Origin: Chinchilla lanigera
Lineage: Eukaryota > Chordata > Mammalia > Rodentia > Chinchillidae
DNA length: 64,000 bases
NCBI RefSeq assembly: GCF_000276665.1
Contig: NW_004955402.1
Coordinates: 5,244,732-5,308,731, forward strand
Direction: 5' to 3'
Shown in pieces: positions 12,181-23,399 of the stretch. Each line of letters opens with the position of its first letter. Position 1 is the stretch's first letter. The position numbers and the translations under genes were made by a program. The notes under the pieces were generated by a model. The model saw nothing but the letters and a program-made list of their open reading frames with translations, was not told the origin of the DNA and searched no databases.

Positions 12181-15100
12181 TTACTGTTATCACCAATACC
12201 AGCATTACAATCGTCAGCAATTATCCAGGGGTCCTGGGGTAAATATTCATCGCTCCATCATGCACCACTCAGACATTCCTTCACCTGGCTTAGTACAGGC
12301 TTCTGAATTACTCAAGCTCTCTCTGAGAGCAGATGTCTGGGACTCACACAGACGTGGTTCCTTGAATGGTTGTAGGAGGAACTGCGGGAGCGAAGGTCCA
12401 GGAAGGTATTCAGAGTCCCAGAGGCGGGGGTCTTCAACCTGAGAAACGAAGCATCTGCAGGTGTAAAAATGGTATGGTCTACGGAAGCCCCCCAGGGAAG
12501 CTGCGGGAAGCTGGATCCTAGGCAGGGCCATCTTTGTGGTTCATTGCCAAGTATCCAGTGCTAGGCATGGGCAGCTCTTGGTACAAGTGGCCATAAAGAA
12601 AGGCTAGACCTACAAAGGCAGAGGACAAGGACAAGTCAATCCCACCAGTATATCACCATCTGCTGAATCCTCACCTAACTCAAGGACCTCCCAAGGTGAC
12701 TACTGCCACTTTGCTGCTACCTTCTGCACAAGGAACTTTTAGCTAATCCAGCTCAGAATTATCCAGGGCAACAGATTTCAGGAAGATAGGTCCAGTTTAA
12801 CCAAGTCAAGATAGTTTAAAAAAAAAAAAAACACCACAGTCCACCTGTCATCAAGGTGTAACACCTCTGTGACCATGTTTGATTTCCAAATCAGGACATA
12901 GAAGCATTAAGTTTCTGTCTCTTATACACCTGAAAACATACCAGCACCATCTACAAAAAAGGCTACATCTTCAGTGTGTTCTACCTTGAGTCACCTGCGT
13001 TCCTCTTGTGGCTGAATCACACTCAACCCTCTGCTACCTTGTAGCCTAAATATTGACATATACTAGACTGAATGATTATCCCAGTGACAAATTAGATGGT
13101 AGAAGAGCTGGAGTGGAAAAGAGAAAGACACTTCCTGTTTCGTGTTCCCTTCACCTTCAGCACATTGGCTGATGGTGATGCTTCTTCTGTTGGGTGACCC
13201 AAACCCTCATTCTTGAGAGGTGCATTCCAGGAGACAGCCTGCCTGTATTAGGTGGTTGGACTTTTTTATTACAGGATGTGGATGTGTTCACAGCCACCTT
13301 TGGGATCTCCTCATTCCAGATGACCCCCCCAATTGTGTAGCAGACTGACCACTTGCCAGTGACAGTGAATGACCTCAGCTCGTACACTAGCTCCATTCTT
13401 TGCCCATGGGTTCACACTGCATAAGCCAAAGAAGCCAGATGGCAGTCTCAGCTCGCAGTTCCACACCTGTTCTGTGCCTTACTGGAGGTATCCCTTCTTG
13501 GAAACTAAGATCCTTAGACAAACAGAACCCAAAGATTCTGAAAACCAGCTGCTCTGATGACTGCAACTGGTGGATTTTGTGTGCATAAACCTATTGACAA
13601 ACTAGATTTGCTGTCAGATTGTTTCTCTTAGCAAAATCAAATCTATACGGAATACCATGATGGTGAGAAGGGCATTTAAAAGATGGTTTTGGCAGACGCA
13701 CTTCAGACAGGAAAGGCACATCCGTCAGCAGAGTATTTGTTCCACTATGAAGAAAGCACTACCTCTGCTATGTTGGAAGTGCACCTTCAGCATAGGCTGA
13801 AGTGCAGGAATCAGTCTGCCACCACATTGGGACATACGGCTGTCTCTGCCACCATGATCACTTTATTCATGGGCCCACTGAGAAAAGAGGGGGTGGCTGG
13901 GGAACAGGGACAGCCAGGGAAAGAGGTTCTGCAAAACTGGCCATCTTCTCCCCCACTGTTAAAATCCTTTCCTGAGACTGTGCTTTATTTAGTGAGTATC
14001 AATATGAAACACACATATTTACATTCTGCGCTCATTCAAACATGGCTATCCTCATACTGTTTTCTCATGACCTTCTTTGTCATCAGTTTCCTACTTGAGT
14101 TCCTTCAATGTCTTTGTTACTTATGCTCTGAACAATTAGAGAGGCACATATATTTCTCCTTCCAGGAAAAAGCTGCAATCAGACACACTGCTCAAAAGCT
14201 GTCCACATCTGAGTGGCCTCAGTGTACTCTTCAGAGCCACCTGTAAGCCAGGCCCAAGTTGTTTCTGACTTGGTCCACTGGTCCTTGGGACATCACATAG
14301 GTGTGATGGTGTATTGCTGGCCCTGTCAGGTTAAAGCAAGTTGTTTCAGAATATGTTTGCTAATGGACATAGAGAAAAACGGGCTGTCCAACAAGCAGCT
14401 ACAGGTAGACTGGATGGGAGGGGATGTGTTGACTAGCTTAAACCACTTCTTATCTTAGGATACATTACCTGTAGTTTGTTGCCTTCCAGTAGTTATCATA
14501 AACAAGAAACCCAAGTTTCTCAAGAGCAATTTGGAGAATTGTGGGAAGATATATCTCCTCTATGGAGCAATCACAACACATAAAATAAGTCAATAACACT
14601 TTGAAATGTGATAAGAATCCCTTTTAGTATTTCTTAAAATTTACAAGCTTAGATAACATGTAAGAAAGGAAGAGTAGGGTGGGTAATAATTACATAGTAA
14701 GGAAGGTGGAATGTATTTTCAGATGGAGATTACAAATTACTAGGAGAAAGTTATTTCTAGGTACCTCAATCTATTTGAATCTTTCTCCCTTTGTACCATA
14801 GTTGTACTGTTGCAAAACAAACCTAATTGTAGTAACAAGCTTTGTTACCTCGTAGCTTTTCAACTGTAAAGTATAGAAAAGAGTTCATTTAGGGTCCCCA
14901 ACCTGAAGAGCTCCTGGTGTCGGATTATGTGGTGTCAACAGTAGCATTACAGAAGGAGGACCCCAAGATCTCATCAGTGGAGTTCCATGACCCCTGCAGT
15001 GTGAGGCCTGATTTGTTTATTTGTTTGTTATTAGATGTAATAGATGTTCACTCTTTCTCCCTCCCTTCAATTTCTGTTCTGTTTTGTTTTTGCTTGTTTG

Positions 15101-15629
15101 CTGGACTTGGCCATGTGCTTACAACCAAACAACCCTCGGCGAACGTGGGGAGGCACAGGGCACTCTTGCTGCCAGCTTTGGATGGGTGTCTGCTGCTTCC
15201 ATAGACTGCCCTCCTGCCGATGCTGAAAGGGAGAAGCAGTGCAGACTGTACCAGCATGTCACACCCCACAAACACATCCTTGATAGCTTTATTCCATTTG
15301 CTTTCATAACAAAAACTCTAACTGTATAAAAACACCCCCAAGTTATAATCAGTAGTCAGTGGATACTGATACAACTCTAACTACAAAGAACACTTTGAAC
15401 AATCCCTTTAATTTGACTGGAATAGGATCTGACTCATCTTGTCTCAGAGCCTTAACATAAATTCAGTATTTCTAAGTTGAGGAATAAATACCCTACATAC
15501 ATGAATTTAGTGATCATCATTGTTTTAAAGGTCTTGGCCATAGATCTACATTTTCCTTCCCTCCAAGATTTTTTAGTACATTTGTAAGTAAAGAAAAAGA
15601 TGAATAAAATTTAAATACTGAATTATAAA
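12181..15629. other. Intergenic; longest non-CpG open frame at 13683-14246
   Basis: No gene recognised. An open frame of 187 codons at 13683-14246 (+) is the longest outside the CpG-rich segments. Its translation has no family motif I know and has a hydrophobic stretch around residues 115-145. The surrounding kilobase may be an old retroelement interior; I cannot assign it. Confidence 0.35.
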
Positions 15630-16044
15630 CAGTTCTCAGTATCCACAGGTTTCACATTTGCAAAATTTAAATAACTGTGGATCAAAAATACTTAGGAGGG
15701 GCAGACAATAGAGTTCAGCAGCACAGTGCCTGCCTGGCAAGTGTGAGGTCCTGAGTTTGATTCCCAGTTCAAAAAAAAAAATTAGAACTTGTGCCTGTCT
15801 TGAACACATACTCACTTTTTTGTGTCATTATCCTCTAAACAATACAGTATAACAATGATTTACATAGCATTTAGAGTGCACTAGGTATTATAAGTGACTC
15901 AAAGATTATGGATCATATAGAGGATGTGCATAGGTTATCTACATCCAAACACTGTGTCATTGTATGTAAGGGAATTGGGAATACTTGGATTTTGATATCC
16001 AGGGGGTCCTAAACCCTTCGCCCTTGAATACTGAGGGCTGCTAC
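15630..16044. mobile_element. MER2/Tigger-type DNA transposon relic, split by a SINE
   Basis: Starts 'cagttctcagtatccacagg' and ends 'gaatactgagggctgct', with imperfect inverted ends. The interior has the MER2 landmarks 'ctaaacaatacagtataac', 'tttacatagcatttag' and 'aggatgtgcataggttat'. A SINE interrupts it at about 15695-15782. It matches a second copy at 22472-23056 in order and orientation. Confidence 0.8.
15695..15782 (+). mobile_element. ID-type tRNA-derived SINE, plus strand
   Basis: Body with 'gagttcagcagcacagtgcc', 'tgcctggcaagtgtgaggtc', 'ctgagtttgattcccagttc', then an A-tail. The B-box-like 'gtttgattcc' is visible. It is more diverged than the copies at 25 and 50-51 kb. It sits inside the Tigger element, so it is younger than that host. 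Confidence 0.8.
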
Positions 16045-16327
16045 TTTGTTTACCGACCATTAACCCACAAAGGAAACTCTTGCTAAGTGGAATTTTAGAG
16101 AATTTCTTCTTATTGGATATAGCTGGCTTCCTCAGCATCTCTGTTTAAGCAAAATTTTAATCACAGTAAAGCACCCTTTTCTGATACCGTCTAAGATTCA
16201 TCTCCTTCAAATAAGGTCTCATTTAAAGTAGATACAAATATCTTACAGCTTACCGTATCTGCTGTGCTGACCAAGGTTAGTTGAGGCTAGAACAAGAGAA
16301 CTCTGTTTCTTTTAGTTCCCAAGATGA

Positions 16328-16500
16328 GTGGTTCTCAAATGATGGGCCAAAGATGCCCTGGGAATTGGGCAGATGAACTCATCTTCGGGCCCCTCCCTGA
16401 GCCCACTGAATCAGAAACTTTAGAGAGGAAGCCCAGAAATCCGGGTTTAAACAGAGCTCCTAGGTGACTCAGAGGCAAGCAAGGTCTGAGGACCACAAGC
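16328..16500. mobile_element. hAT-Charlie non-autonomous element (MER20-like)
   Basis: The start 'gagtggttctcaaatgatg' and end 'gtctgaggaccac' act as inverted ends. The interior has 'ccactgaatcagaaactt' and 'cagagctcctaggtgactc', typical of the MER20/MER5 group. Confidence 0.65.
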
Positions 16501-16934
16501 CAAGACCTGATCATTAACACTCGCCAGACATCTTTCAAATGCATTATCCTTAGATTCCAAAAAGACTCAGACAAAGAGATGCACCTGGGAGGGGAAACAG
16601 GTCAATCTGAGAGGATGCGTCCTCCGAAGGGCAGGAGGCAGCTCCGAAACAGGGAGGCAGGGATGGAGGGGGAGTTATCCTCCGAAACCCAGAGATCCAA
16701 GATGCCTTATTACCTCCCAGGGGCTTCTGCCAATCCCAGCCTTACCTGGATGTCCAGGCTGCAAAGGTGATTTTAGGATCAGGGGACCATAACACTTGCC
16801 CTCTTCCTTCTTGGTGAAGAGCTACAAAGTCATGACAGCCCCCGAGTGACCTCCCACCCACTGCTCACCATGGCCCTGAGTGTGCGGGAGTGTGCTCACC
16901 CTCCCCAGAGTGTCAGCCTAGCCTGCCACACCCA

Positions 16935-17245
16935 GGTGCCACGAGCCAGGCATCTCCGACAGCAGAAATTCACTTCTCACAGTTCTAGAAGCTGCAGGAC
17001 CCAAGAGTCAGACGGGCTTGGTTTCTTCTGGGATCTCTCCTGTCCTTTCACAGGGAGCCATCTTTCCCTGTGTCCCCACATGGCCTTCCCTCTGTGTGTG
17101 TGTGTGTTCTGATTTCCTCCTCTAGTAAGAATGCCGGGTACATGTGGCTGGGACCCACTTTAACGGGCTCTGTTCACATTTTCTACCTCTTAGAACAGCC
17201 CAGTTTTAAACCCAGCACATTTGGAGGGACTGAGGGTTAGGATTT
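16935..17245 (-). mobile_element. MLT1-type MaLR LTR fragment, minus strand
   Basis: Antisense MLT1 landmarks occur in order: 'aattcacttctcacagttct', 'agaagctgcagg', 'catggccttccctctgtgtg', and 'ggagggactgagggttagg'. It is diverged and 5'-incomplete. A short GT run interrupts it at 17095-17109. Confidence 0.6.
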
Positions 17246-19338
17246 CAAAATATAACTTTTAGGGCAAGAACGCTTGGACCATTCCAACCCAGAAAGAAAT
17301 AATTTCTCCAGGACAGCCCTCCGTGTGGTCTGCCGCTCACCCACCTTCTCACTCTGTAACCTGAGCCTTCCCCGTCCACGCACACAGAAGCAACGCTGTA
17401 GGAGTTCTCTAACTTAGAGCTGTAGAAACACACTGAAAATACTGAAAATGAGGGATTTCATCCATGGTGTGAGGATTAAGAGGAATTTTCAGTTGGCATA
17501 CATACCTACATACTCATAAGAGTGTCGTGCCGTGAAGTTCCAACAGAAATACACCATAGTAAAAGTGGGTGACACTTGAAATCGTCTGTGGCTAAAAGTT
17601 TCTGGACCCTTGTTTTCATTATCCAGATATAATGTCCGGGTCTCCTGGTTTTCTGGGCCTTCCAAGAGGCTCTGCACTGACAACTGGGAGAAACAGTCTG
17701 CCCTGAGGCTCCCCTACCACTGCTCCCCTACCACCACGTGCAGAAAGGGAGTCCCGCCACATCTGCTCACCACTTGGAACTCTGTCCTCTTCAGTGGACG
17801 GAATGCAAAGCTCCTGCTGTGGGATGTGTATTACCCGGGAAGAGCACCTCTCTGTTGACTGTCTGGGTGTACTTCTACATACTTTCTTATGTTGTAGGGG
17901 TTAGAGGGAAGTATGATTGGAAAATATAGTGAATACTTAGATTTAAAATTTTATTACAGTAAAAGACACACTACCATTAATCCCCCTCAAGATACTCTCT
18001 CTCACTCTGACCACACTCTTCCCACCTCCTCACCACTTCCTGCAGCAGCTCTGGAGCCCTCCTTCATGGGGGTCTTCAGCTGTACTGTTGTGGCTGCCTC
18101 CGTGTCCTGAATGGATTCAAAACATTCCCCTCTCACGGCCGTGTTGATGCTGGGGAAGAGCCAGAAGTTTCAGTGTGCCCGATGCAGGGAATGAGGCGAA
18201 TGAAGATACACTGCAATGCTTTTATGAGCTGCATCTTTCTGTTGGGTTACGCTTGGCCGACGCATTCACTGAACTGTCCATCACACCTGGTAAAGGCACT
18301 CATGAGTGAGGACATCTAGAGCTGCTGTAAAAAGTGGCAAGAATGGTGGGATGAGTGTGTTCACAGTTAGGGAGAGTATTTTGAGGGAGGTTAAAGCAAT
18401 GTAGTTTTGCTGTAGTAATTTTTAAAAATTTAAACATTCACTGTGTGTGTTGATCAGCGTGTATATAGTTCATAGCTTTTGGTTGGCAGGGGACTAGCTC
18501 AGTCTTGGTAAACCCTTGAACACAGAGCCCGCGATGAGGAGATGCATGTAGATTACTCCTCATCTTCTGGCGCCACTCCCTTCCTGGCTACATGTTGCAG
18601 CCTGGCAGTCTGAATACCCTAACATGCCAGTAAAATGGCCTCAAGTTGCCAAACATTAAATTCTTAACTTTCAATCCATGCTTTATGCAACAATTAGGGC
18701 CCCTGAGTCTGCCTGGAGATCTTTAAATGTTGGTTTATTGTCAACCAACGTAGTTTTACAGGTACTAATAATTCATCAAGGATCATAAGAAATATGCTGT
18801 CCACATACTATAGGAAATAAGTGACTTTTGAAGGTCTGGTAGTAAGCCCTCCAACATCACACGCATATACTAAGATCTCATGTGGCCTCTGATTCAAGGG
18901 CTCTCCATCAGGATGAGTGACATACGGGTACAGGACACACCCTCTGAAAAGGCAAAGAGCACCACTTTACCAAGGTCAGTACTCCAAGGTGCTCAAGCCC
19001 ATACAGCTCAATGTTTCACTAAAAATGAAGTTTTAAATCATACACACAAGAACTTTTGAAAACCAATGCAAATACTACACCCTAATATTGAAGAAAAATA
19101 GAAGTGAGTAAGTATCCTACTGACAGAATTGCAAGCCTAGATTTGGAGGTAATTCTGGGTACACAGACGCAGGGGAGGGAGAATCAGGAAGCGCTGATGG
19201 GGGTGGGAGAGAAAAAGAAAAGTAAAAGGACTCTGTGGATTTCAAAGGGAGGTTCCATAACTCTTTCTATAGCTGCTACATTTTCTCTGTGCTGTGATTA
19301 TTTATAGACAGTCAAAAGAGTCTCTTTTTCATGTGTAG
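17246..19338. other. Intergenic; nothing recognised
   Basis: Mixed-composition sequence with no confident repeat or coding feature. Confidence 0.4.
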
Positions 19339-19470
19339 GTTCCATTTAAAATATGGCAGCAATTCCTCAGCCGAGCGAAGGCGGAGCTGAGACTGTTAGC
19401 ATTGCAGATCACTCATGCAGCTGCTGCCAACTTGATGAAAAATAAACACCTGGAGCTCTTTCTTGACCAG
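19339..19470 (+). other. Candidate internal exon or conserved element (132 bp, 44 open codons)
   Basis: The segment is preceded by a pyrimidine-rich 'tctctttttcatgtgtag' ending in AG and followed by the donor CAG|GTAAGC. Its length is 132, a multiple of three. Frame 0 is open throughout: it starts VPFKIWQQFLSRAKAELRLL and ends NLMKNKHLELFLDQ, with a helix-like leucine/alanine-rich middle. The other two forward frames contain stops. The upstream frame stops exactly in the acceptor TAG, and the downstream frame meets a stop soon after the donor, as expected of an exon. I do not recognise the peptide. Alternatives are a lncRNA exon, a conserved non-coding enhancer, or chance; one open 44-codon frame is not rare by itself. 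Confidence 0.3.
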
Positions 19471-20488
19471 GTAAGCTGTGAAAAGGCTCGGCCAGAGGAC
19501 ACCATATCTTGAAAGCCTTTGTGACGGTTCTCACTGTTGGCCTCTCGGCGTGTGTCCAGCTCCGTACGCAGAAGGTCCTACCCCAATATTAAGTTTTTTC
19601 TTTATTGAGCAGAAATATATTTTGGGTGGAATATGCATTTTCTCCCTGCGTCTCACAGTTCAGTGGTTCCTGGCAACCTCAAAGAACTGAGACAACAGAA
19701 TGGGATGCTTTCCGAGCATAAAGATGCCGGGTCCTTCAGTCTCTTTCGAGAAATAATAGTGTCAGCAACACCTCTCAGCTGAGATTATCATCACAGCCGG
19801 GCCAGCTGGGGAAGGCTGGGCTACTGCCAGCCGGGCACAGAGGCCATTTTCTAACCAGGACCACCCCGCACTGGAAGATGTGAAGATTTCCTGCTGTCTT
19901 GCAATGATTGCTGTATCTCAGGTATATGGGGGAAAAGAAAAAAGAAGTATGATAAAAATCTGAAAATTACTCATTGCTGGGAAGAGATGACTTTAAATAA
20001 TAAAGACCATCCCTAGGAAATGCTACTCCCAAAGCAGCCCCCGCCCAAGCCGTGTGACTCAGCAGTTTCACCGCGTGAACAAAACCGAAATAACTCAAAA
20101 CTCAGCAAAGGACGCGGTGCCTCCTCCCCTGCCTCTGCGGGCCCAACCTCCTCCCGCTCCTTCGGAGTGACCGCAGTGGCGCATCCCTCTCGCTGTGCAG
20201 ATGCCGGTCTGCGGATGTAACCGTGGGAAACCGAACACAGTAAGCCAGAGGCGGCCAGTGCTGAGTGCGGCACCCGACGGCGGCCTCCACAGGGCTCTGC
20301 GGCGGGTCCTGGGAGTCCAAGCACACACTGGCAGGGGACCTGTCACTCCAACCGAATGCGCCAGCCCAGAGGGGCACCTCAATTTGTGCAAGCAGTGTTG
20401 AGTCAGGGTGGTGCTGAAGAAGTAGGGGCTGATCCAAGAACCATAGAATCCATTTTTTTAAAAAAAGAGAAGATCAACACTTGAGCCA
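19471..20488. other. Intergenic; GC rising towards CpG island
   Basis: No recognised repeat. From about 20000 GC and CpG content begin to rise, which opens frames on both strands (for example 20102-20437 minus). These look composition-driven. Confidence 0.4.
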
Positions 20489-20580
20489 GATTGGTGATTC
20501 TCAGCCAGGAACAACTTTGGGGTCAATGGCACATTTGCCAACATCTAGAGGCATGTTTTAGTCATCACAACTGGCTGTGT
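20489..20580. mobile_element. hAT-Charlie relic, MER5A-like
   Basis: The order 'tggtgattctcagccaggaa', 'ggcacatttgccaacatcta', 'gaggcatgttttagtcatc', 'acaactgg' follows the MER5A left half. The element runs into a TG microsatellite. Confidence 0.65.
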
Positions 20581-20640
20581 GTGTGTGTGTGTGTGTGTGT
20601 GTGAGTGTGCGTGAGTGTGCGTGCACACGCGCATGTGCGA
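20576..20640. repeat. (TG)n microsatellite, partly degenerate
   Basis: About 13 TG units, followed by 'gagtgtgcgtgagtgtgcg' and 'cacacgcgcatgtgcg'-type variants. Confidence 0.9.
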
Positions 20641-20949
20641 GGCAGCAGCAGCTTGTTTGAGTCACTGGCAGCTAACTGGTGGAGCTTAAGGGTGGTGCTA
20701 GAACCCGCCACACCCAGGGCAAACTTCCCTTCCTCACCCAGAGAGAATTCCTTAGCCCAAAATGCCAGCGTGTCCAGCAGGAGCAGTGCTGGGAGAGGTT
20801 TAATTCACCCACAAATGTCCTGCAGCTTTGTGCAGCAGAGACGAGGCCCATTACTCCCCCCGTGACTCCACGGGGATCCGGTGGAGTCGTGTGCAAGGCC
20901 AGAGCTGAGGTGTCAGGGCCTTCGCTTCTGAGTGACCCCTGGGGTCGCC

Positions 20950-21700
20950 GCCCCAGAGCCCTCTCCCGGAAGAAGGTGAAGAGAGATCAAGCTGAGGCGC
21001 AGAAAGGCCCAGCTGTGCACCCACCGCGGCGGCCGCACCGGGAGCAGACGGAAGGCCGTCCAGTCGCGGGTCTGCGGTGTCGGGTGGTCAGCAAGGGCTC
21101 CCCAAGGGGTCATTTTGTCCTGCGCAGACCTTCCTTGCCCAAAGGTGTCCATGTCACGGCCCCTTGCGTATTCCCAGCCCGTCCCAGCGCCGACCCCGAG
21201 GTCACAGCGTGTTTGGCCCCTGCCCCTCTCCTCGCGGGCCTCTCCGGGGACCGCGCGCGGGCGCGGGAGGGGGCGAGGGTGCGGTCAGGGCGCAGAGCGG
21301 GGTCCCGGGCGCCCGAGGGCTCTGAGGTCCTTTGAGCCCTCTCAGCGTACAAACCCGCAGCAGCGTGGCTGGGCCGGGGCGCGCCAGGACAGGCTGGACG
21401 CTCCTCCCGCCGCTCCAGGGCTCGGGGTCGCTCGGTGCCCGCCCGCGCCTGGCCGCCGCCCGCGCTCGAGGTGGGCTGCGCTGCCGCGCTGTCCCGGCTC
21501 CGCGAGGCCCGCGGCTGGGCGGGGGCGCAGAGGTGCCCTGCGCTCCCTGGTGTCAACCGGGGCGCGGTGCAGACGCTCAGCGGTCCCGGGAAGATCTGAT
21601 CCAGGCGCACACGGAACAAAGCAACCTGGACCCCTGCCCTCGCGGAATCGCGTGCGCGCATCGGTGTGTAAAGCGTGCTAGGGCACCTGTGCCTTTCACG
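20950..21700. promoter_or_regulatory. CpG island without a recognised gene
   Basis: Very GC-rich with dense CpG. Several 60-base lines between 21180 and 21660 hold roughly 5-12 CpG each, against near zero in most of the window. Sp1-like 'gggcggggg' occurs near 21518. Open frames of 150-218 codons lie on both strands and overlap one another, which reflects stop-codon scarcity in GC-rich DNA, not coding. It lies about 20 kb downstream of the TMEM200-like stop. It may be the promoter of a non-coding RNA or an alternative first exon, but I found no clear exon with a strong donor. Confidence 0.75.
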
Positions 21701-21884
21701 AAAACGGGAGCAGAGCGTTTGTGCCGTCTGTGGACCTTCTACTTCCACCTAAGTGCGTTTTCATGCAAATGTGTTGAATTCTAAGTCATTCTCATTGCTT
21801 GTCAAATTGGATGGTACTTCACACTACGTAGTAGTAAAATATACAGATTCATTGGCACTAGTGTAAGTCGGAGTTATGTTAAGT

Positions 21885-22030
21885 ATTTGACATGGATAAT
21901 CTCATTTTGCATTCACAACAGCTTTATAAAGTATTAAAATCATTCCTATTTTATAGTTGAGGAGATTGATATTATAGAGGTTTGATGACTTCCCCAATGG
22001 TGCAGATAGAGTCAAACACAAACGTTTCAC
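21885..22030 (-). repeat. MIR SINE relic, minus strand
   Basis: The order 'gacatggataatctcatttt', 'gcattcacaacagctttata', 'ttcctattttatagttgagg' is the MIR reverse-complement signature. Confidence 0.7.
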
Positions 22031-22435
22031 TTCGCATTGTGAGCACTATGAAGCCTGTCTCTTATTGTCATATTTGTTCTCACCTTTGTGTATCACGTCT
22101 CTCTCTCACACACACGAGCACACGCGCATACGAGTGGTCACAGGTTTGCTTCCCTACCCCTACAATAGATCTTTGAGTGGCTCCATGAGTCAAATTGTAT
22201 CCATTTTAATGGTTTTGCATTTATTACCAAAATTTTCTTTAAAATACTCCATTTCACCTTCATAGAAGGCTAATGGAATGTGTGGTTTTATATTTTCACC
22301 CAACACTGTATACCACCATATTCTTCTCTGTATTAGAAATAAACTAATATAGTGAAGAATATTCTGGCATACACTACAGTGCAATTCAGTAGCATATTAT
22401 ATATGTGTATGTATATATAAGCTATATAGACACAG

Positions 22436-22437
<2 letters not shown>

Positions 22438-22472
<35 letters not shown>
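22438..22472. repeat. (AC)n microsatellite
   Basis: About 17 uninterrupted AC units directly abutting the left end of the Tigger element. A TA-rich stretch precedes it. Confidence 0.95.
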
Positions 22473-22474
<2 letters not shown>

Positions 22475-22542
22475 TCAGCCCTCTGTATGTTTGGGTTCCA
22501 CACTCGTGGACTGAAATACCTGCAGGTCAAAATACTTCAAAG

Positions 22543-22682
22543 ATGCCAGTGTGATGGCGCACACCTGTAATCCCATCACTCAGGAGACCGGGACAGGATT
22601 ACAAATTTGAGACCAGCCTGGGCTTCATAGCAAGTACTATAAGGTTGGCCTGGACTACACAGTGAGATCCTGCCTCAAAAGC
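22543..22682 (+). mobile_element. 7SL-derived B1-like SINE, plus strand
   Basis: B1 landmarks: 'gtgatggcgcacacctgtaa', 'tcccatcactcaggag', 'tttgagaccagcctgggc', and the end 'acacagtgagatcctgcctc' followed by a short A-tail. The 5' Pol III A-box-like and B-box-like regions are visible but diverged. Confidence 0.85.
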
Positions 22683-22819
22683 AATTATATATATATGAAA
22701 ACTTGTGTCTGTGCTCAGCATGCACAGACTGTTTCTCATTGTTTTTCTCTAAACAATGAAGTATAACAAGTACTTACATAGCATTTACATTGTGTTAGAC
22801 AAAGTCATCTAGTGGTGAT

Positions 22820-22908
22820 TTTTTTTTTTATGCCAAGAATCAAATTAGGACCTCACGCTTGCCAGGCAGGCACTGTGCCACTGAGCTGCTGAGCTATATC
22901 CCTGGCCT
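22820..22908 (-). mobile_element. ID-type SINE, minus strand, with 13-bp target duplication
   Basis: On the + strand: a T-run, 'caaattaggacctcacgctt', 'gccaggcaggcactgtgcca', 'ctgagctatatccctggcc'. The 13-base duplication 'atctagtggtgat' is exact at 22807-22819 and 22909-22921, which fixes the element's limits. Confidence 0.9.
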
Positions 22909-23056
22909 ATCTAGTGGTGATATAAAGTATAGGTGGAATGCACATAAGTTATGCACAAATCCTTCACCATTTTCTATAAGGATTGGAGGGTTCTTGGATT
23001 TTGTTATCCGTGGGGGCTCCTGGAACGCATCCCCCGTGGACACCCTGGGATGACTG

Positions 23057-23399
23057 TGTGTGTACATTCTCCCATTTTAGCAAAAGCTTTTTAAAGGTTA
23101 GGTGCTTTTCAAGAGCATCAATGAGTCCTGAGACTAAATCCCAGAAAACTGCCACGCTGGGGTGAAGCAGGAGCACATTCCAGTGGGGGCAGCCCCTTCC
23201 AGCTCCCCTCGCTCCCCACTTTGGGTTATGGACCCTTTTCCAGTTCCCCTGACAAAGGGGCCTCTCGGAATTTCAAATTTTCACTCACATGTGCCAAAGG
23301 GAGTAGAAGGAAGGAAGGAAGTCGCGAAGATAAAAGCCACAGTTAATGAAATAGAAAACAGACATAAATGCGAGTGCCCATGCTGAATGTAACTCTGGG
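23057..23399. other. Intergenic; nothing recognised
   Basis: Short gap between the Tigger element and the L1 relic. No gene or confident repeat. Confidence 0.4.

Larger units (their letters stand above)
22472..23056. mobile_element. MER2/Tigger-type DNA transposon relic hosting two SINEs
   Basis: The left end 'cagccctctgtatgtttggg' and right end 'caccctgggatgactg' flank an interior with 'ctaaacaatgaagtataac', 'cttacatagcatttacattg', 'tatccgtgggggctcctgg'. It is the same family and orientation as 15630-16044. A B1-like SINE splits it at 22543-22682 and a minus-strand ID-like SINE at 22820-22908. Confidence 0.85.

Noticed and set aside
20679..21784. Long overlapping open frames (150-218 codons) on both strands
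   Set aside because: They lie in CpG-island DNA where stop codons are rare, overlap in several frames on both strands, and are low-complexity proline/arginine/alanine-rich. None has a recognised domain.
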